A stretch of 8,514 bases of DNA. Source: Nocardia sp. GTDB taxonomy: Bacteria > Actinomycetota > Actinomycetes > Mycobacteriales > Mycobacteriaceae. Under the pieces are notes generated by a model. That model was given only the letters and a program-made list of their open reading frames with translations, searched no databases and was not told the DNA's origin. Positions 1 to 6,109 of the stretch are shown here, one piece after another (the stretch's first letter is position 1; the number at the start of each line of letters is the position of its first letter). The stretch lies in NCBI GenBank assembly GCA_013361595.1, contig JABFXT010000626.1:1-8514 (forward strand), written 5' to 3'. Made by a program: the position numbers and the translations under genes.

Positions 1-4
1 CGGA

Positions 5-748
5 TCAGGTGAGGACGACCAGTTCGGTAGCGGAGGCGATCTCTGTGCGCAGCCCCGCCCGGTTCGCGACCCGGGCGACAGCGCGGCTATCGGTGGGGTC
101 GGTGCGGCCGAGTACCAGGGCACGAGCCAGCAGACCCTTGTGATGTTTGTTGAAGTGGCTGACCACGCTGCGCGATCCGTCGGGCGCTTCGGTGAGCACC
201 GTCGCGGTGACCGCCCCCGGTACCCGCCCCAGTTGCTGGTAGATGCCGGAACGGAGGTCCACGACGAGTTCGTCGCCGGCCGCTTCGCGCAGAGCGGGGC
301 CCAGCCGGTCCCGCCAGACGGCGGCCAGCGTCGGGCGGCCGGGCAGTTTCGAGCCGCCCGAGAGCCGGTAGGCGGGGATGGGGTCGCCGGCGCGGACGGC
401 GCCGAACAGTGCCGAACCCACCGCGATCCGGGCCACGGCCTTCGCGCGCTGCGCTTTCGTGAACGAGCCGGCGCCGAGGGCGTCGTAGAGCACTCCGGTG
501 TAGCGCTCCAGTGCGGGCCGGGTGGGGGAGGTGCGGACCGTGGCGTTGCGGGCCAGTTCGGTATCGGAGTTCTTGCCGAGCCCGAGCGCGGCGCGGGACG
601 CCGCCGGATCTCCGGCCAGGGCGACCAGATCGCCGACCAGCCGTTCGCGGGTCTCGGTGAGCGAGCCGAACGCCAGCGCGGACAGATCCAGCGGGCCGCC
701 GGAACCACCGTCGGATTTCGTTTCGGAAGGGGGGAGCAGCACCAGCAC
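5..748 (-). CDS. yaaA: YaaA/DUF328 family peroxide-stress protein
   Basis: Complete 247-aa protein of the YaaA (DUF328/UPF0246) family. In E. coli, YaaA lowers intracellular free iron during hydrogen peroxide stress and so limits Fenton damage to DNA and protein; it is cytosolic and its biochemical mechanism is not fully settled. Family landmarks seen here, in order: N-terminal PPSETK (6-11), RYTGVLYDAL (82-91), the FGAVRAGDPIPAYRLS block (115-130), VDLRSGIYQQL (163-173) and the basic SHFNKHHKGLLAR block (197-209). The length is typical. The start is GTG at 748: it gives the family's N-terminal strand directly before PPSETK and lies 8 nt after a TACCGT -10 box, so the mRNA is probably leaderless. 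It is divergent from proS with a 160-bp gap. The family call is firm; the physiological role is transferred from E. coli. Confidence 0.93.
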   Translation of the reverse strand: MLVLLPPSETKSDGGSGGPLDLSALAFGSLTETRERLVGDLVALAGDPAASRAALGLGKNSDTELARNATVRTSPTRPALERYTGVLYDALGAGSFTKAQRAKAVARIAVGSALFGAVRAGDPIPAYRLSGGSKLPGRPTLAAVWRDRLGPALREAAGDELVVDLRSGIYQQLGRVPGAVTATVLTEAPDGSRSVVSHFNKHHKGLLARALVLGRTDPTDSRAVARVANRAGLRTEIASATELVVLT

Positions 749-756
749 GACCGGTT

Positions 757-762
757 ACGGTA
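757..762 (-). promoter_or_regulatory. -10 box for a leaderless yaaA transcript
   Basis: Read on the minus strand, TACCGT ends 8 nt before the GTG start at 748 and no Shine-Dalgarno sequence lies between. In actinobacteria TAnnnT is the main SigA -10 motif, and a box 7-8 nt before the start codon is the usual sign of a leaderless mRNA. The box sits between two copies of ACCGGT (750-755 and 762-767), each itself a palindrome, which could be a protein site. No convincing -35 box is seen. Confidence 0.55.
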
Positions 763-805
763 CCGGTCGTCGCCGGGTGTGCCCGCCGGCCCCGCTGGCG
801 GGGAT

Positions 806-827
806 GCCGGGGTGTCGCGGCCCCGGC
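806..827. repeat. Hairpin in the yaaA-proS divergent region
   Basis: A perfect 7-bp inverted repeat (806-812 against 821-827) with an 8-nt loop lies between two divergent genes, where no terminator is expected. It is very GC-rich and could be chance in this background, or a protein-binding site. No T-box-like leader is visible before proS. Confidence 0.3.
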
Positions 828-894
828 CGGGCGGTCGCGCGCACGGGTGCGCTCGCCACCGGTAATCGAGTGTGGCCGGTGAACGCATAGGGGC

Positions 895-900
895 TACGCT
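895..900 (+). promoter_or_regulatory. -10 box for a leaderless proS transcript
   Basis: TACGCT is followed by 8 nt and then the GTG start of proS, which places the predicted transcription start at or next to the start codon; there is no clear Shine-Dalgarno sequence. The -35 region is poor. An inverted repeat CACCGG (857-862) / CCGGTG (876-881) overlaps the -35 area and might bind a regulator, but it is short. Confidence 0.6.
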
Positions 901-908
901 GGGCAACC

Positions 909-2666
909 GTGATCACCCGCCTCTCCCGACTGTTCCTCCGTACGTTGCGCGACGATCCCGCCGACGCCGAGGTGCCCAGCCACAAGCTGCTGGTGCGCGC
1001 CGGCTATGTGCGCCGGATCGCGCCGGGTGTGTACTCGTGGCTGCCGCTGGGCCTGCGGGTGCTGCACAAGGTGGAGGAGGTGGTGCGCGAGGAGATGAAC
1101 GCCATCGGCGCCCAGGAGATCTCGCTACCCGCGCTGTTGCCGCGTGATCCCTACGAGGCCACCAACCGCTGGACCGAGTACGGCGACGCCCTGTTCCGGT
1201 TGCAGGACCGTAAAGGAGCCGACTACCTGCTCGGTCCCACCCACGAGGAATTGTTCACCCTCACCGTGAAGGGTGAGTACAACTCCTACAAGGACCTGCC
1301 GGTCACCCTGTATCAGATCCAGGCCAAGTACCGCGACGAGGAACGGCCCCGGGCCGGCATCCTGCGCGGGCGCGAGTTCATCATGAAGGACTCCTACTCC
1401 TTCGACCTGGACGAGGACGGTCTGAAGGCCAGCTACAACGCGCACCGCGAGGCCTACCAGCGGATCTTCGACCGGCTGGGCGTGAAGTACGTGATCGTCG
1501 CCGCGACCTCCGGTGCCATGGGCGGTAGTGCCTCCGAGGAGTTCCTGGCCGACAGCCCGGTGGGCGAGGACACCTATGTCGTGTGCCGGGAATCCGGCTA
1601 CGCCGCCAATGTGGAGGCCGTGGTCACCGCGGCGCCGGAACCGCTGCCGATCGAGGGGCAGCCCGCGGCGCAGGTATACGACACTCCGGACACTCCGACC
1701 ATCGCGACCCTGGTGGACTGGGCGAACGGCGCGGGAATCGCCGAGCGTCACGGCCGGCCGGTCACCGCGGCGGACACCTTGAAGAACGTCATGGTGAAAC
1801 TGCGCCACCCGGACGGGAAGACCGAGATCGTCGGTATCGGTGTGCCCGGCGATCGCGAGGTCGACGACAAACGGCTCGGTGCCTCGGTCGAACCCGCCGA
1901 GGTGGAGCTGCTCGCCGAAGCGGATTTCGCCGCCAACCCGTTCCTGGTGAAGGGCTATATCGGCCCGAAGGCGTTGCAGGCCAACGGTATCCGTTACCTG
2001 GTCGATCCCCGTGTGGTCTCGGGAACCTCGTGGATCACCGGCGCGGACGAAACCGGCAAACATGTCGTCGGCCTGGTGGCCGGTCGTGATTTCACCCCGG
2101 ACGGCACCATCGAGGCCGCGCAGGTGCGCGACGGGGACATGTCGCCCGACGGTCGCGGCCCGCTGGTCTCGGCGCGCGGTATCGAGATCGGCCACATCTT
2201 CCAGCTCGGCTACAAATACACCGATGCCTTCGAGGTCGATGTGCTGGGGGAGAACGGTAAACCGGTACGGCTGGTGATGGGTTCCTACGGGATCGGCGTC
2301 TCGCGCATGGTGGCGGTCGTCGCCGAACAGCAGCACGACGACAAGGGTCTGCGCTGGCCCACCGAGATCGCGCCCTACGACGTGCACGTGGTGATCGCCA
2401 ACAAGGACGAGGCGGCCCGGGCCGGAGCCGAGGAAGTGGTCTCGGCGCTGAACGCGCAGGGCCTCGATATTCTCTTCGACGACCGGACGGCCTCGCCCGG
2501 TGTGAAGTTCAAGGACGCCGAGCTTCTCGGAATGCCCTACGTCCTGGTCATCGGCCGGGGGTGGGCCGAGGGCAAGGTGGAACTGCGCGACCGGTTCACC
2601 GGGGAAACCGAGGACGTTTCCGCCGATTCCGCGGTCGAGGTGGTGCTCGCCCGGATCCGCGGCTGA
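909..2666 (+). CDS. proS: Prolyl-tRNA synthetase, bacterial type with editing insertion
   Basis: Class II aminoacyl-tRNA synthetase that charges tRNA-Pro with proline in the cytosol; essential for translation. The 585-aa length fits the mycobacterial enzyme. Motif 1 region is at about 30-80 ([20 protein letters not shown]), the THEELFTL substrate block at 111-118, motif 2 at about 138-163 ([20 protein letters not shown]), and motif 3 at 458-474 ([11 protein letters not shown]). Between motifs 2 and 3, about 225-405, is the YbaK-like insertion that hydrolyses Ala-tRNA-Pro; the TLKN lysine at 292 is the likely counterpart of the editing lysine in E. coli. The anticodon-binding domain covers about 489-585 ([13 protein letters not shown] onward). 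GTG is the start because [21 protein letters not shown] matches the mycobacterial N terminus as I recall it and lies just after a -10 box. It converges on tetR across a 27-bp gap. Confidence 0.98.
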   Translation: MITRLSRLFLRTLRDDPADAEVPSHKLLVRAGYVRRIAPGVYSWLPLGLRVLHKVEEVVREEMNAIGAQEISLPALLPRDPYEATNRWTEYGDALFRLQDRKGADYLLGPTHEELFTLTVKGEYNSYKDLPVTLYQIQAKYRDEERPRAGILRGREFIMKDSYSFDLDEDGLKASYNAHREAYQRIFDRLGVKYVIVAATSGAMGGSASEEFLADSPVGEDTYVVCRESGYAANVEAVVTAAPEPLPIEGQPAAQVYDTPDTPTIATLVDWANGAGIAERHGRPVTAADTLKNVMVKLRHPDGKTEIVGIGVPGDREVDDKRLGASVEPAEVELLAEADFAANPFLVKGYIGPKALQANGIRYLVDPRVVSGTSWITGADETGKHVVGLVAGRDFTPDGTIEAAQVRDGDMSPDGRGPLVSARGIEIGHIFQLGYKYTDAFEVDVLGENGKPVRLVMGSYGIGVSRMVAVVAEQQHDDKGLRWPTEIAPYDVHVVIANKDEAARAGAEEVVSALNAQGLDILFDDRTASPGVKFKDAELLGMPYVLVIGRGWAEGKVELRDRFTGETEDVSADSAVEVVLARIRG

Positions 2667-2693
2667 TCGCGGTTCCGCTCGCCGGGCGACGGG

Positions 2694-3284
2694 TCAGTTC
2701 TCGATGGCCTGCTCGGCGAGCTGCCGCGCGGCCGCGTGTACCGCGGCCGGTGCGCTGTGGTCGCCGGTGATCGAATAGCTGATGATCGCGCCTTCGTGCA
2801 GGCTCAGCAGCTGTACCGCGAGCAGGTCCGGGGTGGCCGCACCCGCGGCGGCGGCGTGGTCGCGGAAGTAGTCGCGCAGCCATGTCTTCTCGGCGACGAT
2901 CACCTGTCTGCCGGGGTGCTCCGGTTCGGGCAGTTCGGCGAAGGCGTTGATGAAACCGCAGCCCCTGCTGCTGTCCGGTAGCCATTCGGGGAGGACGTCG
3001 AACGGTGCCAGCAGCCGGCGGAGCGGGTCGGTCTGCTCGGCCAGGTGCGCGTCGATGCGGGCTCGCCAGCGGCGGTCGCGATCTTCGAGGTAGGTCACGA
3101 GCAGGCCGTCCTTGGAACCGAATCGGTCGTAGAGGGTCCGCTTGGTGACACCGGATTCGGCGGCGATGGTGTCGACGCCGACGGCATGGATACCGCGGGC
3201 GTAGAAGAGTTCGGCCGCAGTGTCCAGGATGCGCCGAGCCGCCGGTGTCAGCTTCGTTTCCGCGCTGTGTGCTGTGCCGGGCAT
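2694..3284 (-). CDS. TetR/AcrR-family transcriptional repressor
   Basis: 196-aa one-component regulator. The N-terminal TetR DNA-binding domain spans about 13-60; the helix-turn-helix is GVDTIAAESGVTKRTLYDRFGSKDGLL (36-62), with the family's typical TLYDRFGSKDGL end. The rest (about 65-190) is the helical ligand-binding and dimerisation domain; the RGCGFINAFAELPEPEHP segment (107-124) is typical of one common AcrR-like subgroup, but the ligand cannot be read from sequence. The ATG at 3284 is fixed by a strong AAGGAG ribosome binding site 6 nt upstream. Two matching palindromic boxes lie 16-69 nt upstream, one where the predicted transcript starts and one near the -35 region, so it is probably autoregulated and also controls the divergent 67-aa gene at 3366. 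The convergent neighbour proS is unlikely to be related in function. Confidence 0.93.
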   Translation of the reverse strand: MPGTAHSAETKLTPAARRILDTAAELFYARGIHAVGVDTIAAESGVTKRTLYDRFGSKDGLLVTYLEDRDRRWRARIDAHLAEQTDPLRRLLAPFDVLPEWLPDSSRGCGFINAFAELPEPEHPGRQVIVAEKTWLRDYFRDHAAAAGAATPDLLAVQLLSLHEGAIISYSITGDHSAPAAVHAAARQLAEQAIEN

Positions 3285-3290
3285 ATATCA

Positions 3291-3296
3291 CTCCTT
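3291..3296 (-). promoter_or_regulatory. Ribosome binding site of tetR
   Basis: AAGGAG on the minus strand, 6 nt before the ATG at 3284. It settles the tetR start and rules out the overlapping ORF that begins at 3291 in another frame. Confidence 0.85.
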
Positions 3297-3323
3297 GTAT
3301 TCACAGACCTGTGTACCTATCGT
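3295..3323 (+). promoter_or_regulatory. Forward promoter for the 67-aa gene
   Basis: TTGTAT (3295-3300) and TATCGT (3318-3323) are separated by exactly 17 bp and agree with SigA -35 and -10 boxes. The left palindrome (3300-3315) fills the spacer, so a bound repressor would block polymerase. The predicted transcription start is near 3330, giving a leader of about 36 nt with a GGAGG ribosome binding site. Confidence 0.5.
3300..3315. promoter_or_regulatory. TetR operator box 1
   Basis: On the minus strand TACACAGGTCTGTGAA; the core CACAG-AC-CTGTG on the plus strand is a 5-bp-arm palindrome. It is identical at 14 of 16 positions to box 2, in the same orientation. Position in the shared promoter region, beside the tetR start, suggests it is the binding site for this TetR protein; the pairing is inferred. 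Confidence 0.7.
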
Positions 3324-3324
3324 A
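3319..3324 (-). promoter_or_regulatory. -10 box of tetR
   Basis: TACGAT on the minus strand, back-to-back with the forward -10 box (the two share CTATCGTAG). The transcript would start inside or beside the left palindrome, leaving a leader of roughly 25-30 nt with AAGGAG. The -35 would fall in the right palindrome (3338-3353) but has a weak sequence. Confidence 0.45.
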
Positions 3325-3337
3325 GGGGAAGCGAAAC

Positions 3338-3353
3338 TTTACAGATCTGTGTA
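3338..3353. promoter_or_regulatory. TetR operator box 2
   Basis: On the minus strand TACACAGATCTGTAAA, with a perfect 10-bp palindrome ACAGATCTGT at 3341-3350. It starts 38 bp from box 1 and lies between the forward promoter and the ribosome binding site of the 67-aa gene, so binding would block the forward transcript and cover the tetR -35 region. Confidence 0.7.
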
Positions 3354-3365
3354 GTGGAGGTCGAT

Positions 3366-3569
3366 ATGCCTGGTCTGATCCGATTCGTTCGCGATTTCGC
3401 CTACGGGGTGCACGCCGGTCACGGAATACGGCACGGCGTGCCGCGGTCCGGCGCGGTTCGGGGGTGCCGTCCGGTCGGCGACGATGCGCGCGGCCGGGTC
3501 GGGCCCGTCCGGGCCGATCCGGCCGGATCCGGGCAGCTGCCCGCGGTCGCGGGCGGCCTTCCGGCCTGA
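3366..3569 (+). CDS. Orphan 67-aa protein divergent from tetR
   Basis: I do not recognise this protein. The ATG at 3366 has GGAGG (3356-3360) 5 nt upstream and follows a promoter with twin TetR boxes, which is better support than most short ORFs get. The first 27 residues (MPGLIRFVRDFAYGVHAGHG and onward) look like an amphipathic helix with several His and aromatic residues; residues 28-67 are rich in Gly, Arg, Pro and Val and look disordered. There are no transmembrane segments and one Cys (about residue 34). Third codon positions are mostly G or C, as in neighbouring genes. The reading frame stays open upstream as far as 3045, but that part is antisense to tetR and precedes the promoter, so it is not used. 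It could be a real small protein, or the start of a gene whose rest was lost. The product is probably repressed by the adjacent TetR. Confidence 0.55.
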   Translation: MPGLIRFVRDFAYGVHAGHGIRHGVPRSGAVRGCRPVGDDARGRVGPVRADPAGSGQLPAVAGGLPA

Positions 3570-3700
3570 GGTTCGATCGTCGCCGGCTCGGGCCGTGGTC
3601 GAGCGATCGGTATCGGCGGTGGCGGCTGCCGACGGCGCTCAGGCCCGTTTCCGTCGCCGCCGACGGAGCATCACGAGAATTCCGTAGGGGAACGTCGCGC

Positions 3701-3766
3701 GGATGCGCACTGCCCCTCGGTTGTCCGGGATGAGAGAACCCGGATGCCGAGGGGCAGTGCGCATCC
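3701..3766 (-). terminator. Long perfect hairpin downstream of the SDR gene
   Basis: A perfect 20-bp inverted repeat, 3701-3720 against 3747-3766, encloses a second 6-bp stem (TCCGGG 3724-3729 / CCCGGA 3739-3744) with a 9-nt loop. It begins 17 bp beyond the stop codon of the SDR gene and has no T-run on either side, as is common for actinobacterial terminators. It probably ends the SDR transcript and may also stop transcription from the 67-aa gene. The stretch 3570-3700 next to it holds no gene I can support. Confidence 0.75.
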
Positions 3767-3782
3767 CGAATGTGCCGCGGTG

Positions 3783-4517
3783 CTACTTGTGCGGGACCCC
3801 GGTGACCAGGCCGCCGTCCACCACGAACTCGCTACCGGTGGCGTAGGAGGATTCGTCGCTGGCCAGGAAGAGGATGAAAGTGGCGACCTCCGCGGATTCG
3901 GCCGGCCGGCCGAGGGGGATGGTCACCAGATCGTCGGGGATGCCCTCGGTCATCGGGGTGCGAATGAGGCCGGGGTGCACAGAGTTCACCCGGATACCGT
4001 GCGGGGCCAGCTCCAGTGCCGCGGATTTGGCCAGGCCCCGGACGCCCCATTTGGATGCCACGTAACCGTGCGCGAACGGGGCGCCGCGCAGCCCTTCGAC
4101 GGACGAGACATTGATGATCGAGCCGCCGCCGGCGGCGATCATGGGTTCGACGGCGGCGCGCATGCCCAGAAAAGTGCCGACGAGGTTCACGTCGAGGACC
4201 GCGCGGAATTTCTCCAGGGAGAGTTTCTGCAGCGGGGCGCCGTTGACGATGCCGGCATTGTTCACCAGCACGTCCAGCTTGCCGAATTCGGTGACGGCGG
4301 TGGCGACGGCGGTATCCCACTGTTCGGGTTCGGTGACGTCGAGCGGCACGTAGCGCGCGGCGGTGCCGATCTCGTCGGCCAGGGCCTTGCCCTCGTCGTG
4401 CAGAACATCGCCGATGACAACCTGTGCGCCCTCGGCCACGAGCAGTTTCGCGTGGGCGGCGCCCATCCCCCGCGCGCCGCCACTGATCAGGGCAACTTTG
4501 CCGTCTACACGTCCCAT
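3783..4517 (-). CDS. Short-chain dehydrogenase, Rv2002/FabG3-like (hydroxysteroid dehydrogenase type)
   Basis: 244-aa classical SDR, a cytosolic NAD(H)-dependent ketone/alcohol oxidoreductase. Seen: SGGARGMG cofactor loop (12-19), D37 at the end of strand 2 (favours NAD over NADP), LDV (59-61), NNAG (86-89), N111, S139, Y152 and K156 of the catalytic tetrad, and HPGLIRTPM (181-189). Motif spacing and sequence follow M. tuberculosis Rv2002 (FabG3), a hydroxysteroid dehydrogenase, offset by one residue at the catalytic Ser/Tyr/Lys. The frame is open to a GTG at 4547, but I choose ATG 4517: it aligns with the Rv2002 N terminus (xGRxxGKVALxSGGARGMG) and lies 7 nt after a TAGCGT -10 box, while the longer start would fall in the operator. 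A KstR-type box covers the -35 region, suggesting induction on sterols. The exact substrate position (3, 17 or 20) is not readable. Confidence 0.93.
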   Translation of the reverse strand: MGRVDGKVALISGGARGMGAAHAKLLVAEGAQVVIGDVLHDEGKALADEIGTAARYVPLDVTEPEQWDTAVATAVTEFGKLDVLVNNAGIVNGAPLQKLSLEKFRAVLDVNLVGTFLGMRAAVEPMIAAGGGSIINVSSVEGLRGAPFAHGYVASKWGVRGLAKSAALELAPHGIRVNSVHPGLIRTPMTEGIPDDLVTIPLGRPAESAEVATFILFLASDESSYATGSEFVVDGGLVTGVPHK

Positions 4518-4524
4518 GGCGGTG

Positions 4525-4530
4525 ACGCTA
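4525..4530 (-). promoter_or_regulatory. -10 box for a leaderless SDR transcript
   Basis: TAGCGT on the minus strand ends 7 nt before the ATG at 4517, with no Shine-Dalgarno between. A -35 at normal spacing would lie at about 4548-4553 (TAGAAC), inside the KstR-type operator. Confidence 0.65.
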
Positions 4531-4539
4531 CCATGAAAC

Positions 4540-4553
4540 TGGAACACGTTCTA
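4540..4553. promoter_or_regulatory. KstR-type operator
   Basis: TGGAACACGTTCTA on the plus strand (TAGAACGTGTTCCA on the minus strand) fits every fixed position of the KstR consensus TnnAACnnGTTnnA, known from the cholesterol-catabolism regulon of mycobacteria and Rhodococcus. The core GAAC-AC-GTTC is palindromic. It begins 10 nt upstream of the SDR -10 box and overlaps its -35 position, the right place for repression. The divergent oxidoreductase start is 88 nt away, so both genes could be controlled. KstR itself is not in the window; binding is inferred. Confidence 0.75.
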
Positions 4554-4602
4554 GACACTGGTCCGGAACCGTGCCCAGAGTCGGAAGGCGGCGGTGGAGC
4601 AG

Positions 4603-4608
4603 TATTTT
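4603..4608 (+). promoter_or_regulatory. Possible -10 box of the DapB-like gene
   Basis: TATTTT is the only AT-rich hexamer of TAnnnT form between the KstR-type box and the ATG at 4642. It would give a leader of about 27 nt. The -35 region is poor. A 7-bp GGCGGCG / CGCCGCC inverted repeat (4587-4593, 4609-4615) flanks it. Confidence 0.3.
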
Positions 4609-4631
4609 CGCCGCCGCGATCCCCCGTAGCT

Positions 4632-4636
4632 AGGAG
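4632..4636 (+). promoter_or_regulatory. Ribosome binding site of the DapB-like gene
   Basis: AGGAG, 5 nt before the ATG at 4642; it fixes the start. Confidence 0.8.
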
Positions 4637-4641
4637 AATCA

Positions 4642-5718
4642 ATGGCCCAACGCGTCGTCCTCGTCGGCACCGGCAATGCCGGCCGGATCGCCCTGACGCA
4701 GCTCATCACCGATGACCGCTTCGAACTCGTCGGTGTATGGGTATCCAGCCCGGCCAAGATCGGAGTCGACGCGGGAGAACTGGCCGGGCTGGATATCGAC
4801 ACCGGGATCAGAGCGGTCGGCGACCTGGACGAGCTACTCGCCACCCGGCCCGACTGCGCCGTGTACTGCGCGATGGGGGATACCCGGCTGATCGAGGCGA
4901 TGGCCGATGTCCGGCGATTCCTCGCCGCGGGGGTGAATGTGGTGGGTACCGCGCCGGGCCTGCTGATGTATCCGTGGGGGACACTGCCACCGAAGGTCTT
5001 CGCCGAGGTGGAAGCGGCGGCCGTGGCGGGGAAGTCGAGCCTGTTCGTCAACGGGGTGGACCCCGGATTCGTCAACGATCTGATCCCGTTCGCGCTGGCT
5101 TCCACCTGCCGGCGGGTCGACCAGGTGCGCTGTCTGGAACTGGCGGACTACGCGACCTACGACGGGTCGACCGTCATGTTCGACGTGATGGGATTCGGGA
5201 CCCCGCTCGATCAGACCCCCATGCTGCTGCAACCGGGGGTGCTGGGTATCGCCTGGGGCGCGGGCATCCGAGCCCTGGCCGCCGGACTGGGTGTGCGGAT
5301 CGACGAGATCACCGAGACCTACGAGCGCGAGCCCGCACCCGAGACCTTCGAGGTCGCGGTGGGTGAGGTCGCGAAGGGCACCCAGGCGGCACTGCGGTTC
5401 GAGATCACCGGCCATGTGGACGGGCGCCCGGCGATCGTGGTCGAACACATCACCCGGCTGCGCGACGATCTGCGCCCCGACTGGGCGCGACCCGCACAAC
5501 CCGGCGGGTCCTACCGGGTGGAGATCACCGGGGAACCCTCGTACGCGGTGGATATCTGCCCGTCCAGTCGTCACGGTGACCACAACTACGCGGCGATCCT
5601 GGCCGGTGTCGGCCGGGTGGTCAACGCCATACCTGCCGTCGTGGCCGCCGAACCGGGTATCCGAACCACCGGTGACCTGCCGTTGTACACCGGCCCCGGG
5701 CTGGCGGCTCCCGCCTGA
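4642..5718 (+). CDS. DapB-fold NAD(P)-dependent oxidoreductase
   Basis: 358-aa protein resembling the dihydrodipicolinate-reductase-like / 2,4-diaminopentanoate-dehydrogenase-like family, which has many paralogues in mycobacteria and nocardiae (Rv0926c is one I recall) and mostly unknown substrates. The N-terminal Rossmann domain (about 1-125) carries GTGNAGR (9-15), a GVWVSSPAKIGVDAGELAG segment (31-49) and a CAMGD loop (76-80). The C-terminal part (about 126-358) has the conserved NGVDPGFVND (137-146), LADYATYDGSTVMFDVMGFG (167-186), QPGGSYRVEITGEPSYAVD (286-304) and HGDHN (311-315) blocks. It is not DapB itself: it is about 100 residues longer and lacks the DapB lysine-biosynthesis signature as far as I can see. 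It is divergent from the SDR over a KstR-type operator, which suggests but does not prove a role in sterol or lipid breakdown. A hairpin follows 7 nt after the stop. Confidence 0.85.
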   Translation: MAQRVVLVGTGNAGRIALTQLITDDRFELVGVWVSSPAKIGVDAGELAGLDIDTGIRAVGDLDELLATRPDCAVYCAMGDTRLIEAMADVRRFLAAGVNVVGTAPGLLMYPWGTLPPKVFAEVEAAAVAGKSSLFVNGVDPGFVNDLIPFALASTCRRVDQVRCLELADYATYDGSTVMFDVMGFGTPLDQTPMLLQPGVLGIAWGAGIRALAAGLGVRIDEITETYEREPAPETFEVAVGEVAKGTQAALRFEITGHVDGRPAIVVEHITRLRDDLRPDWARPAQPGGSYRVEITGEPSYAVDICPSSRHGDHNYAAILAGVGRVVNAIPAVVAAEPGIRTTGDLPLYTGPGLAAPA

Positions 5719-5724
5719 CCAGTG

Positions 5725-5743
5725 GAATCCGGCCGACGGATTC
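5725..5743 (+). terminator. Small hairpin after the DapB-like gene
   Basis: GAATCCG (5725-5731) pairs with CGGATTC (5737-5743) around a 5-nt loop, 7 nt after the stop codon. There is no T-run, so it is only a weak terminator candidate. Confidence 0.4.
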
Positions 5744-5765
5744 GGCGGCGATCCGGCAACGCACC

Positions 5766-5771
5766 TAAGCT
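5766..5771 (+). promoter_or_regulatory. Possible -10 box of the 62-aa gene
   Basis: TAAGCT fits TAnnnT and would start a transcript near 5778 with a leader of about 55 nt that contains the GGGAAGG ribosome binding site at 5817-5823. Confidence 0.4.
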
Positions 5772-5832
5772 CGGATGCCGGAGCGTACGAGCCGCTGGCT
5801 CGGCGCCGAACCCCCAGGGAAGGTGCGCTTGT

Positions 5833-6021
5833 ATGTATGAGCCCGAACGGTCCGGCCCGCGTGAGCCGAACCTGACCGAACTGCGCGAACGGGCCGCGCA
5901 CGGCGATTCCGACGCCGTCGCGCAACTGCTGGATATCGGGGACGAACGCACCGATGCCGTGGACCTGAGCGAATACGACCTCGGCGTGGACACCGAGGCG
6001 GGCGGCGACGCCGACAAATAG
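5833..6021 (+). CDS. Small acidic protein with a helical-repeat-like unit
   Basis: 62-aa cytosolic protein, no known function that I can name. The start ATG 5833 has GGGAAGG (5817-5823) 9 nt upstream; the frame is open back to 5722, but that stretch is Arg-rich and precedes the promoter, so I exclude it. Residues 14-37 (LTELRERAAHGDSDAVAQLLDIGD) have the leucine/alanine/glycine spacing of one TPR- or Sel1-like helical hairpin, seen as tandem units in other actinobacterial small proteins; here there is only one. The tail from about 40 is very acidic (Asp/Glu rich) and probably disordered. A strong hairpin 25 nt downstream closes the unit. Codon use matches neighbours, so I think it is real. 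Confidence 0.7.
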   Translation: MYEPERSGPREPNLTELRERAAHGDSDAVAQLLDIGDERTDAVDLSEYDLGVDTEAGGDADK

Positions 6022-6046
6022 CGAACCGGCCCCGCTCGGGCCGTCG

Positions 6047-6092
6047 GCGACCCGGCCGGAGTACCGATCCACCGGTACTTCGGCCGGGTCGC
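6047..6092 (+). terminator. 20-bp hairpin terminator after the 62-aa gene
   Basis: Positions 6047-6066 pair with 6073-6092 along 20 bp with a single G-T wobble (6059/6080) and a 6-nt loop, followed by TTGT. It ends 4 nt before the -10 box of the membrane-protein gene, so terminator and the downstream promoter's -35 region physically overlap. Confidence 0.8.
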
Positions 6093-6095
6093 TTG

Positions 6096-6101
6096 TAGGG
6101 T
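6096..6101 (+). promoter_or_regulatory. -10 box of the membrane-protein gene
   Basis: TAGGGT ends 8 nt before the ATG at 6110, fitting a leaderless transcript. A GGGG tract lies in the 8 nt gap and could act as a weak ribosome binding site instead if transcription starts further upstream. Confidence 0.5.
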
Positions 6102-6109
6102 GGGGCGAT

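Noticed and set aside
749..908. T-box or other amino-acid-responsive leader before proS
   Set aside because: The -10 box sits 8 nt before the start codon, so almost no leader exists; no T-box motif is visible.
1125..2387. 420-aa open frame antisense to proS
   Set aside because: Shadow of the high-GC proS codons; low-complexity composition and no family features.
3045..3365. Upstream extension of the 67-aa frame to 3045
   Set aside because: It is antisense to the tetR coding region and lies before the promoter and operator boxes; only the part from ATG 3366 has a ribosome binding site.
3639..3764. 41-codon frame on the minus strand with a hydrophobic stretch and an Arg-rich end
   Set aside because: It starts inside the terminator hairpin and runs through it, has no ribosome binding site or promoter, and the Arg run is expected from CGG-rich DNA.
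4517..4547. Longer SDR start (GTG at 4547, adding 10 residues)
   Set aside because: It would start inside the KstR-type operator, has no ribosome binding site, and adds residues absent from Rv2002-like proteins.
5722..5832. N-terminal extension of the 62-aa protein
   Set aside because: The added residues are Arg-rich and unlike the rest, and the segment contains the likely promoter; ATG 5833 has a ribosome binding site.
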